Below, one piece after another: positions 1-6,673 of a stretch of 28,895 bases of DNA. The notes under the pieces were generated by a model that did no database searches, was not told the DNA's origin, and saw only the letters and a program-made list of their open reading frames with translations. The stretch is from Eubacterium sp. CAG:841 (GTDB lineage Bacteria; Bacillota; Clostridia; Oscillospirales; CAG-272). Each line of letters opens with the position of its first letter. The first letter of the stretch is position 1. The stretch spans positions 30,728-59,622 of the forward strand of contig FR898212.1 of NCBI GenBank assembly GCA_000437375.1, written 5' to 3'. The position numbers were made by a program, and so were the translations under genes.

Positions 1-1794
1 ACTGAACTGGCTTGTGCGCCAGATTACAGTTTAGTAACACAAAAAAACTCAAGTGAAAAATTTATCAAGATAAAAAAGATTCAAGGAAAAAATACAAATG
101 GAAACACCATATATTATATTATTGAATGCAATGATGGATTTATGCTAACCAGTTCGTCAAGCGGTTTATTTTCAAGGACAAGATATAATAACGGTGGGAC
201 TAATTACATTCGGGAATGGATTTTCACTGAGTATGGTAATGGAAGCTATATCATATATTCGAGTATAGATAATTCAAAATGTCTTACGGTTGATCCGGAT
301 ACAAAAATTGTTTCGCTAAGTTCATACACCGGTTCGGAATTCCAAAGATGGGAAATGTATTATTCTGCTGGTGGAAATACATTAATCCCCGCGACAGTAG
401 ATAGTCGGATAAGTGGATATAAGCTTGTAATAAATTCGACAAGTTGCGCTGTCAGCAATACGACATATACTCCTATTGGATTTTTTGATGTGAGTTGGTA
501 TGTTCCTATGATAGCTGTATCATACCATTCGTTTTATCTTGCTCCTAAACAAACAAAATATGTAACTCTCGAAAGCAATCCCTCTAATGCATTTTGTGCA
601 ACGAACTGGATAAGTTGGGCAACATCTAACCCATCCGTATTTACGGTAAATGATTTTGGCCATGCATGTGGTAGGCGCGCCGGGACGGCAACATTGACTT
701 TTGTAGATAAAATAACTCGAAAATCGGGGCAATGCATCGTTACAGTTACAGAAATATCGAATGGAACATATTTTTTAAAAAACAAGCAGAATTCAAATTT
801 TGCAAAGGTTAAAAATGGTATAATGAGCGCTGGGCAAAATGTTGTTCAATATGATTTTGATGGTGATATGTCTGAACAATGGATTTTCACCTTGAATTCC
901 AATACAGGGTACTATTCAATAAAATCTGCAAATTCAAGCGAGTTGTGTTATTATATGACTGTATCTGATAACTCATCGTCACTTGATGAGCCCATTGTGA
1001 TTAGAAGCGCAACAGAGACAACTCTTGTTGATGGTATGAAGTGGAAAATTGAAAAAACGTCGAGTGGTGCTTACAAAATTATCCCCAAAACGGGAGAAGC
1101 GAACGACTATGTCTTGGCGACGAGCACTTCACTGGGGACAAACAATGTCAATCTAATACAGGGTGATTATATATTGAATAATAGTTATCGTGATGAATGG
1201 CTTTTATTTGATATAACAAAAAAATATTCGCAGGTTTCACTTGACTATTCTGGAGCATCTGCATTTAATGCTAATGTTAAGCAGTATTATGAATCTAACG
1301 CAAATGCAAAAGGTTCAACTTTTACTTCTATTAGTAAAAGCAATTTCATCAGTGAAATGAAAAATTCAACATATTTCGGTGGAATGTTGCACGGAGGAGA
1401 ATACGAAAATAAGTTGAAAATATCATCAAACGAAGTATTATATTTGTCCGAAATTTCATCTTTATCGAATGTTGATTTTAGTTCGGTAAAAATTATAATA
1501 TTAACGTCATGTTATTCGGGAAGGACAAATGGATTTGTTGATACACTATGCGCTAAAGGGGTAGATGTTGTAATTGGGTTTAAAGGCCAGGTTGAACAGG
1601 AAACCAGTGCTTTTTGGACAGACCGTCTGATCTATGCTTTAACTCAAGGAAATACAGTTCAGTATTCCATTGATTATGCAAACGCTGAATTAGAAGAAGA
1701 GTACAGTGGGTCATATTACGCTGATTGTAGATCATTAATCAGGTGGGGGCTTTACACCGGCACATCTGATTTGAATTCTACACCATGCTTATAA
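1..1794 (+). CDS. Lectin/Ig-like/CHAT caspase-like protein, 5' end outside window
   Basis: The frame is open from base 1, so the start lies upstream; the first ATG (142) is not a convincing start. Counting from base 1 (597 residues visible), I read a ricin-type beta-trefoil segment (to about 165), a Big2 bacterial Ig-like segment (about 168-252, with the 'ATSNPSVFTV' pattern), a second ricin-type segment (about 255-407, 'YYSIKSANSS') and a C-terminal clan CD, CHAT/caspase-like domain (about 410-597). The domain shows His464 in 'MLHGGEY' and Cys504 after a hydrophobic strand in 'IIILTSCYSGR', then 'GVDVVIGFKGQV' and 'ALTQGNTVQYSIDYAN', the usual CHAT tail. This predicts a His-Cys cysteine protease attached to glycan-binding and adhesive modules, probably secreted, although the signal peptide cannot be seen. 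The lipoprotein at 1831 follows within 40 bp and may be co-transcribed. The target is unknown. The domain calls come from sequence pattern only; the His/Cys pair is the firmest part. Confidence 0.72.
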   Translation, partial: TELACAPDYSLVTQKNSSEKFIKIKKIQGKNTNGNTIYYIIECNDGFMLTSSSSGLFSRTRYNNGGTNYIREWIFTEYGNGSYIIYSSIDNSKCLTVDPDTKIVSLSSYTGSEFQRWEMYYSAGGNTLIPATVDSRISGYKLVINSTSCAVSNTTYTPIGFFDVSWYVPMIAVSYHSFYLAPKQTKYVTLESNPSNAFCATNWISWATSNPSVFTVNDFGHACGRRAGTATLTFVDKITRKSGQCIVTVTEISNGTYFLKNKQNSNFAKVKNGIMSAGQNVVQYDFDGDMSEQWIFTLNSNTGYYSIKSANSSELCYYMTVSDNSSSLDEPIVIRSATETTLVDGMKWKIEKTSSGAYKIIPKTGEANDYVLATSTSLGTNNVNLIQGDYILNNSYRDEWLLFDITKKYSQVSLDYSGASAFNANVKQYYESNANAKGSTFTSISKSNFISEMKNSTYFGGMLHGGEYENKLKISSNEVLYLSEISSLSNVDFSSVKIIILTSCYSGRTNGFVDTLCAKGVDVVIGFKGQVEQETSAFWTDRLIYALTQGNTVQYSIDYANAELEEEYSGSYYADCRSLIRWGLYTGTSDLNSTPCL

Positions 1795-1830
1795 ACACTA
1801 GTATATATTGTTTTGGGAAAGGAAAATATC

Positions 1831-2631
1831 ATGATGAAGAATCGTTTACTGTCAATAACTTTAACGCTTTTGAGTTTGTTGTTCGTTTTATCGCTTCCTA
1901 GTTGTACATTGAATGTTTATGCTTGCGAAGTTTTAAAAAATGAATCGTTGGATTTTATTGATGAAAAAAACTACGCCGACAATTATGTAATTAAAATTGG
2001 ACGGTCAACATTTAATACTCGGTATATTTCAAGCAAAAAATCAAATTTGACCAATGAGACTTTTGACATATATGGGATAGTTGAGGAATCCTCCGACATT
2101 ATAAGAAAACGTATACGCGTTAACTCTAAAACGGGTGTTATTGTTGGATTTTCCAACATAAATCCGTATCCCGATATTGATAATATCGATAAACTATCTG
2201 ATGCCGAGTTAAGAGAAACTGTTGAGTTGATGATGGAAGAACTGACTGACTTTAAACAGTACAATGAGTTTGAAATAAAGCGCCCCCATTCTTCAAACTC
2301 GGTTTATTATCTGAAATGGCAGGTCAAGCGTGATTTGTTGTGCAACATAAAAGCAGAAATATATATCACGACAGACGGCTCAATAACAAGTTTTGACAGA
2401 ACAGATGCCTGTCCCTCTGATCTTACAACATCATTTGTAAATAATACGAAGCGAGATGAGCTGATTAAGAAAAAAATAAAAGCATATTTGGATGTTGATT
2501 CTGCTAAAGCGGTGACGTATGAAGTTCAGGAGGAAGTGTTGACATACTATGACAATGTTCCAGCTATTATATACAATGTAAAAGTCGTTGAAAACGGATT
2601 TGAACAAACAATGTATTTAGTGGTTTATTAA
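1831..2631 (+). CDS. Putative exported lipoprotein, unknown function
   Basis: The ATG at 1831 follows a GGGAAAGG purine stretch (1815-1822). An in-frame TTG at 1813 has no Shine-Dalgarno of its own, so it was not chosen. The product is 266 aa. Residues 1-22 are a basic start plus a hydrophobic stretch ending in 'LSLPSC', a slightly unusual lipobox with Pro at -2, so lipidation is likely but a signal peptidase I site is possible. The rest is hydrophilic, with beta-rich stretches such as 'RIRVNSKTGVIVGFSN' and 'EIYITTDGSITSFDR' that resemble PepSY/YcdB-type repeats, but the match is too weak to name a family. It lies 36 bp after the lectin/CHAT gene in the same direction. It could be a partner, inhibitor or anchor for that protein; this is inference from position only. 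Confidence 0.7.
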   Translation: MMKNRLLSITLTLLSLLFVLSLPSCTLNVYACEVLKNESLDFIDEKNYADNYVIKIGRSTFNTRYISSKKSNLTNETFDIYGIVEESSDIIRKRIRVNSKTGVIVGFSNINPYPDIDNIDKLSDAELRETVELMMEELTDFKQYNEFEIKRPHSSNSVYYLKWQVKRDLLCNIKAEIYITTDGSITSFDRTDACPSDLTTSFVNNTKRDELIKKKIKAYLDVDSAKAVTYEVQEEVLTYYDNVPAIIYNVKVVENGFEQTMYLVVY

Positions 2632-2712
2632 GCATGGTGCACTTGATAATATTATCCGCGGAGGATACATAAACTCGGTACTTCGATAATTGGCATATAT
2701 GAGGTGAAGAAA

Positions 2713-3018
2713 ATGAGTAGAAAATTTGAAGCCAAGATTTGCTGGCTATCAGAAACACAGGGTGGACGCAAAGACATTCCGCTTGGCGATAAATATGCAC
2801 CTATAATAAAATTAACTAAAACGCAGCATAAATCGAATGATTTTTGGAGTGTGTTTGTTTTCAATAAAAAGAAAATTAGCAGAAATGAAACACTCTCCAA
2901 TATAGAATATTTATCTGATAATGCACCAGATAACCTTTCTGTAGGTGTGGAATTTGTGCTATATGAGGGGTCTAAAATGGTTGCTAATGGAATTGTTTTG
3001 CGTGAAATTATGTGTTGA
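2713..3018 (+). CDS. Small EF-Tu domain-3-like beta-barrel protein
   Basis: The ATG at 2713 sits six bases after GAGGTG (2701-2706); an in-frame GTG at 2704 overlaps that ribosome binding site and is less likely. The product is 101 aa. Its ends resemble the third (C-terminal) beta-barrel of elongation factor Tu. The start 'KFEAKICWLSETQGGRK' parallels EF-Tu 'FEAEVYVLSKEEGGRH', and the end 'GVEFVLYEGSKMVANGIVLREI' parallels the 'FAIREGGRTVGAGVV' strand pair. The GTPase domain and domain 2 are absent, so it is not a translation factor. Stand-alone proteins of this type occur in Firmicutes, but I know no role for them. It is separated from the lipoprotein by about 80 bp and followed directly by a strongly folded intergenic region. 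The gene is secure; the fold assignment is moderate. Confidence 0.7.
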   Translation: MSRKFEAKICWLSETQGGRKDIPLGDKYAPIIKLTKTQHKSNDFWSVFVFNKKKISRNETLSNIEYLSDNAPDNLSVGVEFVLYEGSKMVANGIVLREIMC

Positions 3019-3030
3019 GGATAGGCAAAC

Positions 3031-3240
3031 GCTTATAGCGTAAACACTATTTCTGTTTCAGCAAGCATCGCCTTTTGGGGACAAAAGGCAGACTGCTAGG
3101 ATAATCCCAAGCCCTTAAAGGTTTCAGGAGTACACCTGACAAGTTTTGCCTTTGTGGTATCACAAAGGCGATGCTTCTGGCGAATACCACTAGGAAAATT
3201 TCCGAAATCTTTCGGTTATCGAGTGTTTGCAAGCTATAAA
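3031..3240 (+). ncRNA. Candidate structured RNA (multi-branch fold), family unknown
   Basis: This non-coding stretch has nested complementary arms spaced as in a compact RNA. The closing stem is TTATAGC plus AAACACT (3033-3048) against AGTGTTT plus GCTATAA (3222-3239). Inside it a perfect 13-bp stem joins 3063-3075 to 3164-3176 (AAGCATCGCCTTT). Within that are a TCAGG/CCTGA hairpin (3124-3139) and two competing local hairpins (3070-3089, GGGA loop; 3148-3169, GTAT loop). The competition allows two alternative folds. A CCGAA/TTCGG hairpin (3202-3215) sits outside the 13-bp stem. I do not recognise a known riboswitch, 6S, RNase P or intron core. The strand is assumed from the flanking genes and the downstream terminator. 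Confidence 0.45.
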
Positions 3241-3274
3241 AGGTTTCGGGAATTTCTAATTGCAATAGATATAT

Positions 3275-3305
3275 ACAAAGTGCAAAAAATCAAGTCGCAC
3301 TTTGT
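3275..3305. repeat. 9-bp inverted repeat
   Basis: ACAAAGTGC (3275-3283) and GCACTTTGT (3297-3305) form a 9-bp stem with a 13-nt loop. It lies between the structured RNA candidate and the terminator at 3345 and may be its 3' hairpin or a protein-binding dyad. No T-run follows. Confidence 0.4.
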
Positions 3306-3344
3306 GCAAACAAATAATTCAATAAAATCTTAATAAACTTTTAT

Positions 3345-3385
3345 AAAGCATCGGAAAAGTTGTAATTTTTCCGATGCTTTATTTG
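3345..3385. terminator. Intrinsic terminator hairpin
   Basis: AAAGCATCGGAAAA (3345-3358) pairs fully with TTTTCCGATGCTTT (3367-3380) around an 8-nt loop, with A- and T-rich flanks on both sides, so it could act in both directions. It closes the AT-rich block that holds the first three genes and the structured RNA candidate. Confidence 0.65.
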
Positions 3386-3513
3386 TTATTGAAAATAAGC
3401 TATGATTCTTCAATTTTGATTTTAATTTTTAGGAATACTACTAACTTCCTAAAATGCTGATATATACGGTTGTTACGTTTAATGATATAACAGAAAACAA
3501 ATTAATTTTAAAA

Positions 3514-3576
3514 ACCGACAAGGCAGACGATTTTATAAGATGATTATAGGATAAGTCTGTCTGTCGGTAGCTTTTT
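3514..3576 (+). terminator. Long imperfect hairpin with T-run
   Basis: ACCGACA and CAGAC (3514-3528) pair imperfectly with GTCTG and TGTCGGT (3555-3568), followed by CTTTTT at 3571-3576. This is either a terminator of sequence entering from the left or an attenuator before the sigma-like gene. It may mark the left edge of the integrative element. The about 130 bp between the 3345 terminator and this hairpin hold nothing I can name. Confidence 0.45.
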
Positions 3577-3604
3577 GCTTATCAGCGGACAAATAAAAAT
3601 AACT

Positions 3605-3644
3605 AAAACGCTCCCGACAGAGAAATCTGAAAGGAGCGTTTTTT
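3605..3644 (+). terminator. Intrinsic terminator or attenuator
   Basis: AAAACGCTCC (3605-3614) pairs with GGAGCGTTTT (3633-3642), and the T-run continues to 3644. It lies 100 bp before the sigma-like gene and just after the 3514 hairpin, so two terminator-like hairpins in a row precede that gene. This is compatible with insulation or transcription attenuation. Confidence 0.6.
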
Positions 3645-3683
3645 ATGTTGTCCGTGTGGCAGACCTACATAGCACGATACCCG

Positions 3684-3742
3684 TAATCTCCGGATTTTTG
3701 ATTTCAACCGCAAATTCAAAAATCAAAAATTCAAGGAGATTA
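3684..3742 (+). promoter_or_regulatory. Hairpin sequestering the ribosome binding site of the sigma-like gene
   Basis: TAATCTCC (3684-3691) is fully complementary to GGAGATTA (3735-3742), which contains the Shine-Dalgarno of the gene starting at 3745. An inner 9-bp stem, GATTTTTGA (3693-3701) with TCAAAAATC (3716-3724), stacks inside it, with a 10-nt bulge. In the folded mRNA the site would be closed, so translation would need a factor, a temperature change or a partner RNA to open it. Confidence 0.55.
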
Positions 3743-3744
3743 CA

Positions 3745-4311
3745 ATGGCTATTTACTATTACGAAGATCAAAACGGGAAATACAGCTCGCACACAGATAC
3801 GCGGAGATTCTCACGGATTTCCGGCAAGGAAGCATACGCCTACCTGAAATCGGCAGAAGGAAAGACAAGGCGATTCATGAAATCCAATGACTATGAGGAC
3901 GGCGGAGAGGATGTCTTCGTTGAGATTCCCGCCGAATTCATCAGGGACTACCGTCAGGGGGAACGCCGGGAGCAATATGTCAACGATATCCGCGAGGATG
4001 CCGGGTTTACGGAGATTTCTCTTTATGCCATGCAGTGCGACGGAAATCCGAATGATCTGCTTTCGGGTGAGGAACTGATTGCGGATGAATCTGTGGATGT
4101 AGTCGCAGAGGTCATGCACAAGATGGAGCTGGAAACACTTCGGAAAGCACTTCTTTCTCTTTCGGAGAGTGAGTATCAGTTGATTTATGACCTGTTTCTC
4201 AGTGACCCGCCAATGAAAGAGACGGATATAGCAAGGAAATTACGCAAGACTCAGCAGATGATCAACAAGGATAAAAACCGGATACTAAAAAAACTTAGAA
4301 ACTTTTTTTGA
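3745..4311 (+). CDS. Sigma-70 region-4-like regulator of an integrative element
   Basis: The start follows AAGGAG at 3734-3738. The product is 188 aa. The C-terminal about 60 residues ('LSESEYQLIYDLFLSDPPM', then 'ETDIARKLRKTQQMINKDK') match sigma factor region 4: a helix-turn-helix that meets -35 elements, ending in the basic 'KNRILKKLRNFF'. The N-terminal half is acidic and is not a sigma region 2 of standard type. It resembles the short sigma-like ORFs that sit near the regulatory end of Tn916/Tn1549-type conjugative elements, where they are thought to act as regulators rather than full sigma factors. It is followed by a hairpin-rich spacer and the mobilisation-type, excisionase and integrase genes. 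Its ribosome binding site is buried in a hairpin. The family is fairly sure; its target promoter is unknown. Confidence 0.75.
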   Translation: MAIYYYEDQNGKYSSHTDTRRFSRISGKEAYAYLKSAEGKTRRFMKSNDYEDGGEDVFVEIPAEFIRDYRQGERREQYVNDIREDAGFTEISLYAMQCDGNPNDLLSGEELIADESVDVVAEVMHKMELETLRKALLSLSESEYQLIYDLFLSDPPMKETDIARKLRKTQQMINKDKNRILKKLRNFF

Positions 4312-4680
4312 TTTTTTGGTTGTAAAACTCGAAAAAAGTGTGGAATACAGGGTGAGGGGGTAAATGATCCCCAAGGTTCTTTGACAACCGAATAAAGGGA
4401 TACCGAGGTAGTATCCCACCTTGCCCGAAAGGGCGAGCCACCGGGACCGGGCGCCATGACCTCACCTATCGGGTGAGCGAGCGATCAACCGTGTTGCCGG
4501 ACCGACCGATAAACAGCATCGGCGGCAGGCGATGACAGAGGTGCGGAACAATGATACTTCTGCGAAAGCAGCCCGCGATGTGCATGCGGGATACGGGGGT
4601 TACGGGCTGGAACTCTTATGTCCGCGACACTGTATATGATCCTCGTTTCCGTGAAAATAGTCACGGAATAGATGCTGCGA
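4312..4680. other. Hairpin-rich non-coding spacer, possible oriT region
   Basis: No credible gene is seen here. Inverted repeats come one after another: GGGATAC/GTATCCC (4397-4417), GCCC-GAAA-GGGC (4423-4434), CTCACC/GGTGAG (4461-4477), and TTCCGTGA/TCACGGAA (4647-4668). A spacer of this kind between the sigma-like gene and a ribbon-helix-helix mobilisation-type gene is where related elements carry their transfer origin. The relaxase gene that would confirm this is absent from the window, so oriT is only inferred. Confidence 0.35.
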
Positions 4681-4775
4681 GGTACTCGGTATCTCCCCTG
4701 AAAACAACGGCCTGCACCGTAAAAGGTGGCGTATGCTGTTGTTTTTGTCGCCGGGGGCTGATACAAATACGGCGA
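4681..4775 (+). promoter_or_regulatory. 95-nt pseudoknot-capable leader element, copy 1
   Basis: It starts with the 20-nt block GGTACTCGGTATCTCCCCTG (4681-4700) and ends with a 28-nt block (4748-4775), both identical to those of copy 2 at 10319-10413. GTATC plus CCCC (4689-4698) can pair with GGGG plus GATAC (4754-4764). TCGCC (4748-4752) can pair with GGCGA (4771-4775), crossing the first helix to form a pseudoknot. The 47-nt middle makes its own hairpin (AAAACAA with TTGTTTT). It ends 29 nt before the start codon at 4805, next to the ribosome binding site. It could be a regulatory RNA or ribozyme; no known family was recognised. Confidence 0.6.
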
Positions 4776-4804
4776 CACAAAAAACATTTTAGGAGGACAA
4801 GAAT

Positions 4805-5113
4805 ATGATCTCCGAAAAACACAGAACACGAAATCAAACAATCACCCTGCGCGTTACCCCGTCGGAGCGGGAGCTTTTCCTCCGGGGCGCAGAGAAAAGA
4901 AACATGACGCTGACGGATTTTCTCGTCAGTGCCGCGCTCTATAAACCAAGTCACGCCATCAAAGAATGCAAAGCCATTCTCAAAAAACTGAACGAAGTGC
5001 AGGCAGAATTGCTCCGAGCCGAGTCCGACCATCCCGATTATGCGGATGTGCTGGCGGCGCAGAAAGAGCTGTATCAGTTGCTTTTTCTGCTTGCAAGAAA
5101 GGAAACGATATGA
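4805..5113 (+). CDS. Ribbon-helix-helix mobilisation-type protein (MobC/DUF1778-like)
   Basis: AGGAGG at 4791-4796 gives an ideal spacing to the ATG at 4805. The product is 102 aa. The opening 'NQTITLRVTPSERELFLRGA' followed by 'MTLTDFLVSAAL' is the beta-strand plus two-helix pattern of ribbon-helix-helix DNA-binding proteins, as in relaxosome accessory proteins (MobC) and DUF1778 antitoxins. The second half is an amphipathic helix, 'CKAILKKLNEVQAELLRAES', probably for oligomerisation. The stop overlaps the excisionase start by ATGA, so the two are translationally coupled. In this context an oriT- or att-binding accessory protein is most likely. No toxin gene lies next to it, which argues against an antitoxin. 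The pseudoknot element in its leader may regulate it. Confidence 0.72.
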   Translation: MISEKHRTRNQTITLRVTPSERELFLRGAEKRNMTLTDFLVSAALYKPSHAIKECKAILKKLNEVQAELLRAESDHPDYADVLAAQKELYQLLFLLARKETI

Positions 5114-5412
5114 ACATACAAACCGAAATCAAGCCCTGCCTTGCGGATTATCCCGACGCGCTCACCGTGGATGAAGTCATCGCTATCCTTCGCGTCAGCC
5201 GGAAAACGGTGTACGAGCTGATAAAAAACGGGCGCATCAAAGCGGTCAAGGTCGGACGCAGTCACCGCATCGCAAAGGAGAATCTCATCGAATTTCTGAA
5301 CCCCGCCGCGGCACATTCGAACCCCGGTTGTGTTCTTTCTGATAACAATCGGGAAAAGGTCTGGACTTGCGAACAACAGTGTGGTATGTTGTGTGTTGCG
5401 CAGACAGCGTAA
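5110..5412 (+). CDS. xis: Excisionase-type helix-turn-helix protein
   Basis: The ATG at 5110 overlaps the previous stop (ATGA) and has AAAGGA just upstream; an earlier in-frame start would sit inside the upstream gene. The product is 100 aa. Residues about 18-63 ('ALTVDEVIAILRVSRKTVYE' and then 'VKVGRSHRIAKENLIEFLN') are the classic excisionase/MerR-like winged helix that binds the arms of attachment sites and steers the integrase toward excision. The last about 35 residues, rich in Cys ('CEQQCGMLCVAQ'), are not part of that family and may be read-through of the int leader. It is directly followed by the tyrosine integrase, the normal xis-int order. The role is clear from both domain and context. 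Confidence 0.82.
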   Translation: MNIQTEIKPCLADYPDALTVDEVIAILRVSRKTVYELIKNGRIKAVKVGRSHRIAKENLIEFLNPAAAHSNPGCVLSDNNREKVWTCEQQCGMLCVAQTA

Positions 5413-5437
5413 AACCAAAAGCAAGGAGAAAAGCATT

Positions 5438-6640
5438 ATGCCACAAGCGAAAAATCATCTGACCGCCAGCACGCAAGCCAAGAACGGAAGCCTCTATGCG
5501 GTCATCCAGTACAAGGACGAGAACGGAAAGCGGAAAAACAAATGGAAGTCCCTCGGGCTGAAAGAAGGGGCTTCCAAAGCCAAAATTAACGCCGCCATGC
5601 GCGAGGCGGTCAACGACTTCGAGAAAGAGCTGACCGAAATTCTCACGCGCTCACAGAATCCCGATGCGGATATGCCGGTCTTCGAGTACATGGTCAAGTG
5701 GCTCGGCAGTGTTCAACCGAGCCTGCAAATCAACACCTATCGCAGTTACCACAACATGATCTACGGCAGAATCAAACGCTACTTCAGTCCGAAATCTATC
5801 ACCATCGCAAGCCTGCGCCCGAATCAGATCGACGAATTCTATCAGTCCATCTTCGATGAGGGCATGGTTGCCAACACGGTCATACACTATCACGCGGTCA
5901 TGCGCCGCGCGTTCCAGCAGGCGTACAAGAAAGAAATCCTCTCTGCCAATCCCTTTGACCGCGTGGAACGCCCAAAGAAAAACAAATTCTTCGGTCAGAA
6001 TCTCTCGGAAGAAGAACTACTGACGCTGCTCAGTCTCGCAAGATCGGAAGCCATCTACCCGGCAATCATCCTCGCGGGATGCATGGGACTGCGACGGAGT
6101 GAGGCGCTCGGCATGCGGTGGTCACGCATTGACATGGAGAAGCGCGAGGTTCTGCTCGACACCAAAGTGGTAGAAGTCGAGATTGACGGCGAGAAAATTC
6201 TCAAACCAATTGAGGAAATGAAGAACTCCAGCAGTCGCAGAAGCCTGCCGATCCCCGCGCCGGTTTATGAAATGCTGGTCGAACAAAAGGCACAACAGGA
6301 CCTCTACCGCCGTATGTTCAAGGGCAGTTACAACCGCGCATACGACGATTATGTATGCACGGACAAGCTGGGCAACCTTCTGACACCGCGATATGTCACG
6401 CTTCGGTTCTCGCAGGTGCTTGAGAAGAACGGCATGCGGCACATCCGCTTCCACGACCTGCGGCATACCTTCGCCAGCATTCTCATCAACAAGGATATCC
6501 CGCTGTTCAATGTATCGAAATACCTTGGTCACTCGGACATCAGTACAACGGCAAATATCTATGCGCACCTGGACAAGAGCGGAAAAAACATCAGTGCGGA
6601 AACCATCAGCGCACTGTTCGATGATCGGCATCACGACTAA
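5438..6640 (+). CDS. int: Tn916-type tyrosine recombinase (integrase)
   Basis: AAGGAG (5423-5428) places the start at ATG 5438. An upstream in-frame extension to 5330 overlaps xis and was not used. The product is 400 aa, normal for Tn916-family integrases. It has an N-terminal arm-binding AP2-like segment (about 15-70, 'GSLYAVIQYKDENGKRKNKW'), a core-binding SAM-like domain (about 85-180) and a catalytic domain. The catalytic residues are all present: Arg219 in 'GLRRSE', His339 and Arg342 in 'HDLRH', His365 in 'LGHSD' and Tyr375 in 'NIYAHLD'. It should therefore be active. It integrates and excises the element together with the upstream excisionase. The tRNA-Ser with a 40-bp repeated half at 10030-10317 is a candidate target, but the link is not proven. 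Confidence 0.92.
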   Translation: MPQAKNHLTASTQAKNGSLYAVIQYKDENGKRKNKWKSLGLKEGASKAKINAAMREAVNDFEKELTEILTRSQNPDADMPVFEYMVKWLGSVQPSLQINTYRSYHNMIYGRIKRYFSPKSITIASLRPNQIDEFYQSIFDEGMVANTVIHYHAVMRRAFQQAYKKEILSANPFDRVERPKKNKFFGQNLSEEELLTLLSLARSEAIYPAIILAGCMGLRRSEALGMRWSRIDMEKREVLLDTKVVEVEIDGEKILKPIEEMKNSSSRRSLPIPAPVYEMLVEQKAQQDLYRRMFKGSYNRAYDDYVCTDKLGNLLTPRYVTLRFSQVLEKNGMRHIRFHDLRHTFASILINKDIPLFNVSKYLGHSDISTTANIYAHLDKSGKNISAETISALFDDRHHD

Positions 6641-6673
6641 TCGTGGTGCCGATTTCTGACAGGTGGTGAGCGC

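Noticed and set aside
3031..3240. Known riboswitch, group I/II intron or 6S RNA
   Set aside because: The conserved cores I know for these classes (for example the domain V or B12-box type) are not present.
3575..3847. Open frame (+) over the leader of the sigma-like gene
   Set aside because: It crosses a terminator and the sequestering hairpin, and has a non-protein-like composition.
4551..4808. Open frame (+) over the pseudoknot element
   Set aside because: Cys/Arg-rich and without similarity; the same 'RRGLIQIRR' peptide appears at the second copy only because the RNA element repeats.
4805..5412. Toxin-antitoxin pair (RHH antitoxin plus small protein)
   Set aside because: The second gene is a clear excisionase and the pair leads directly into int, so a mobilisation/excision role fits better.
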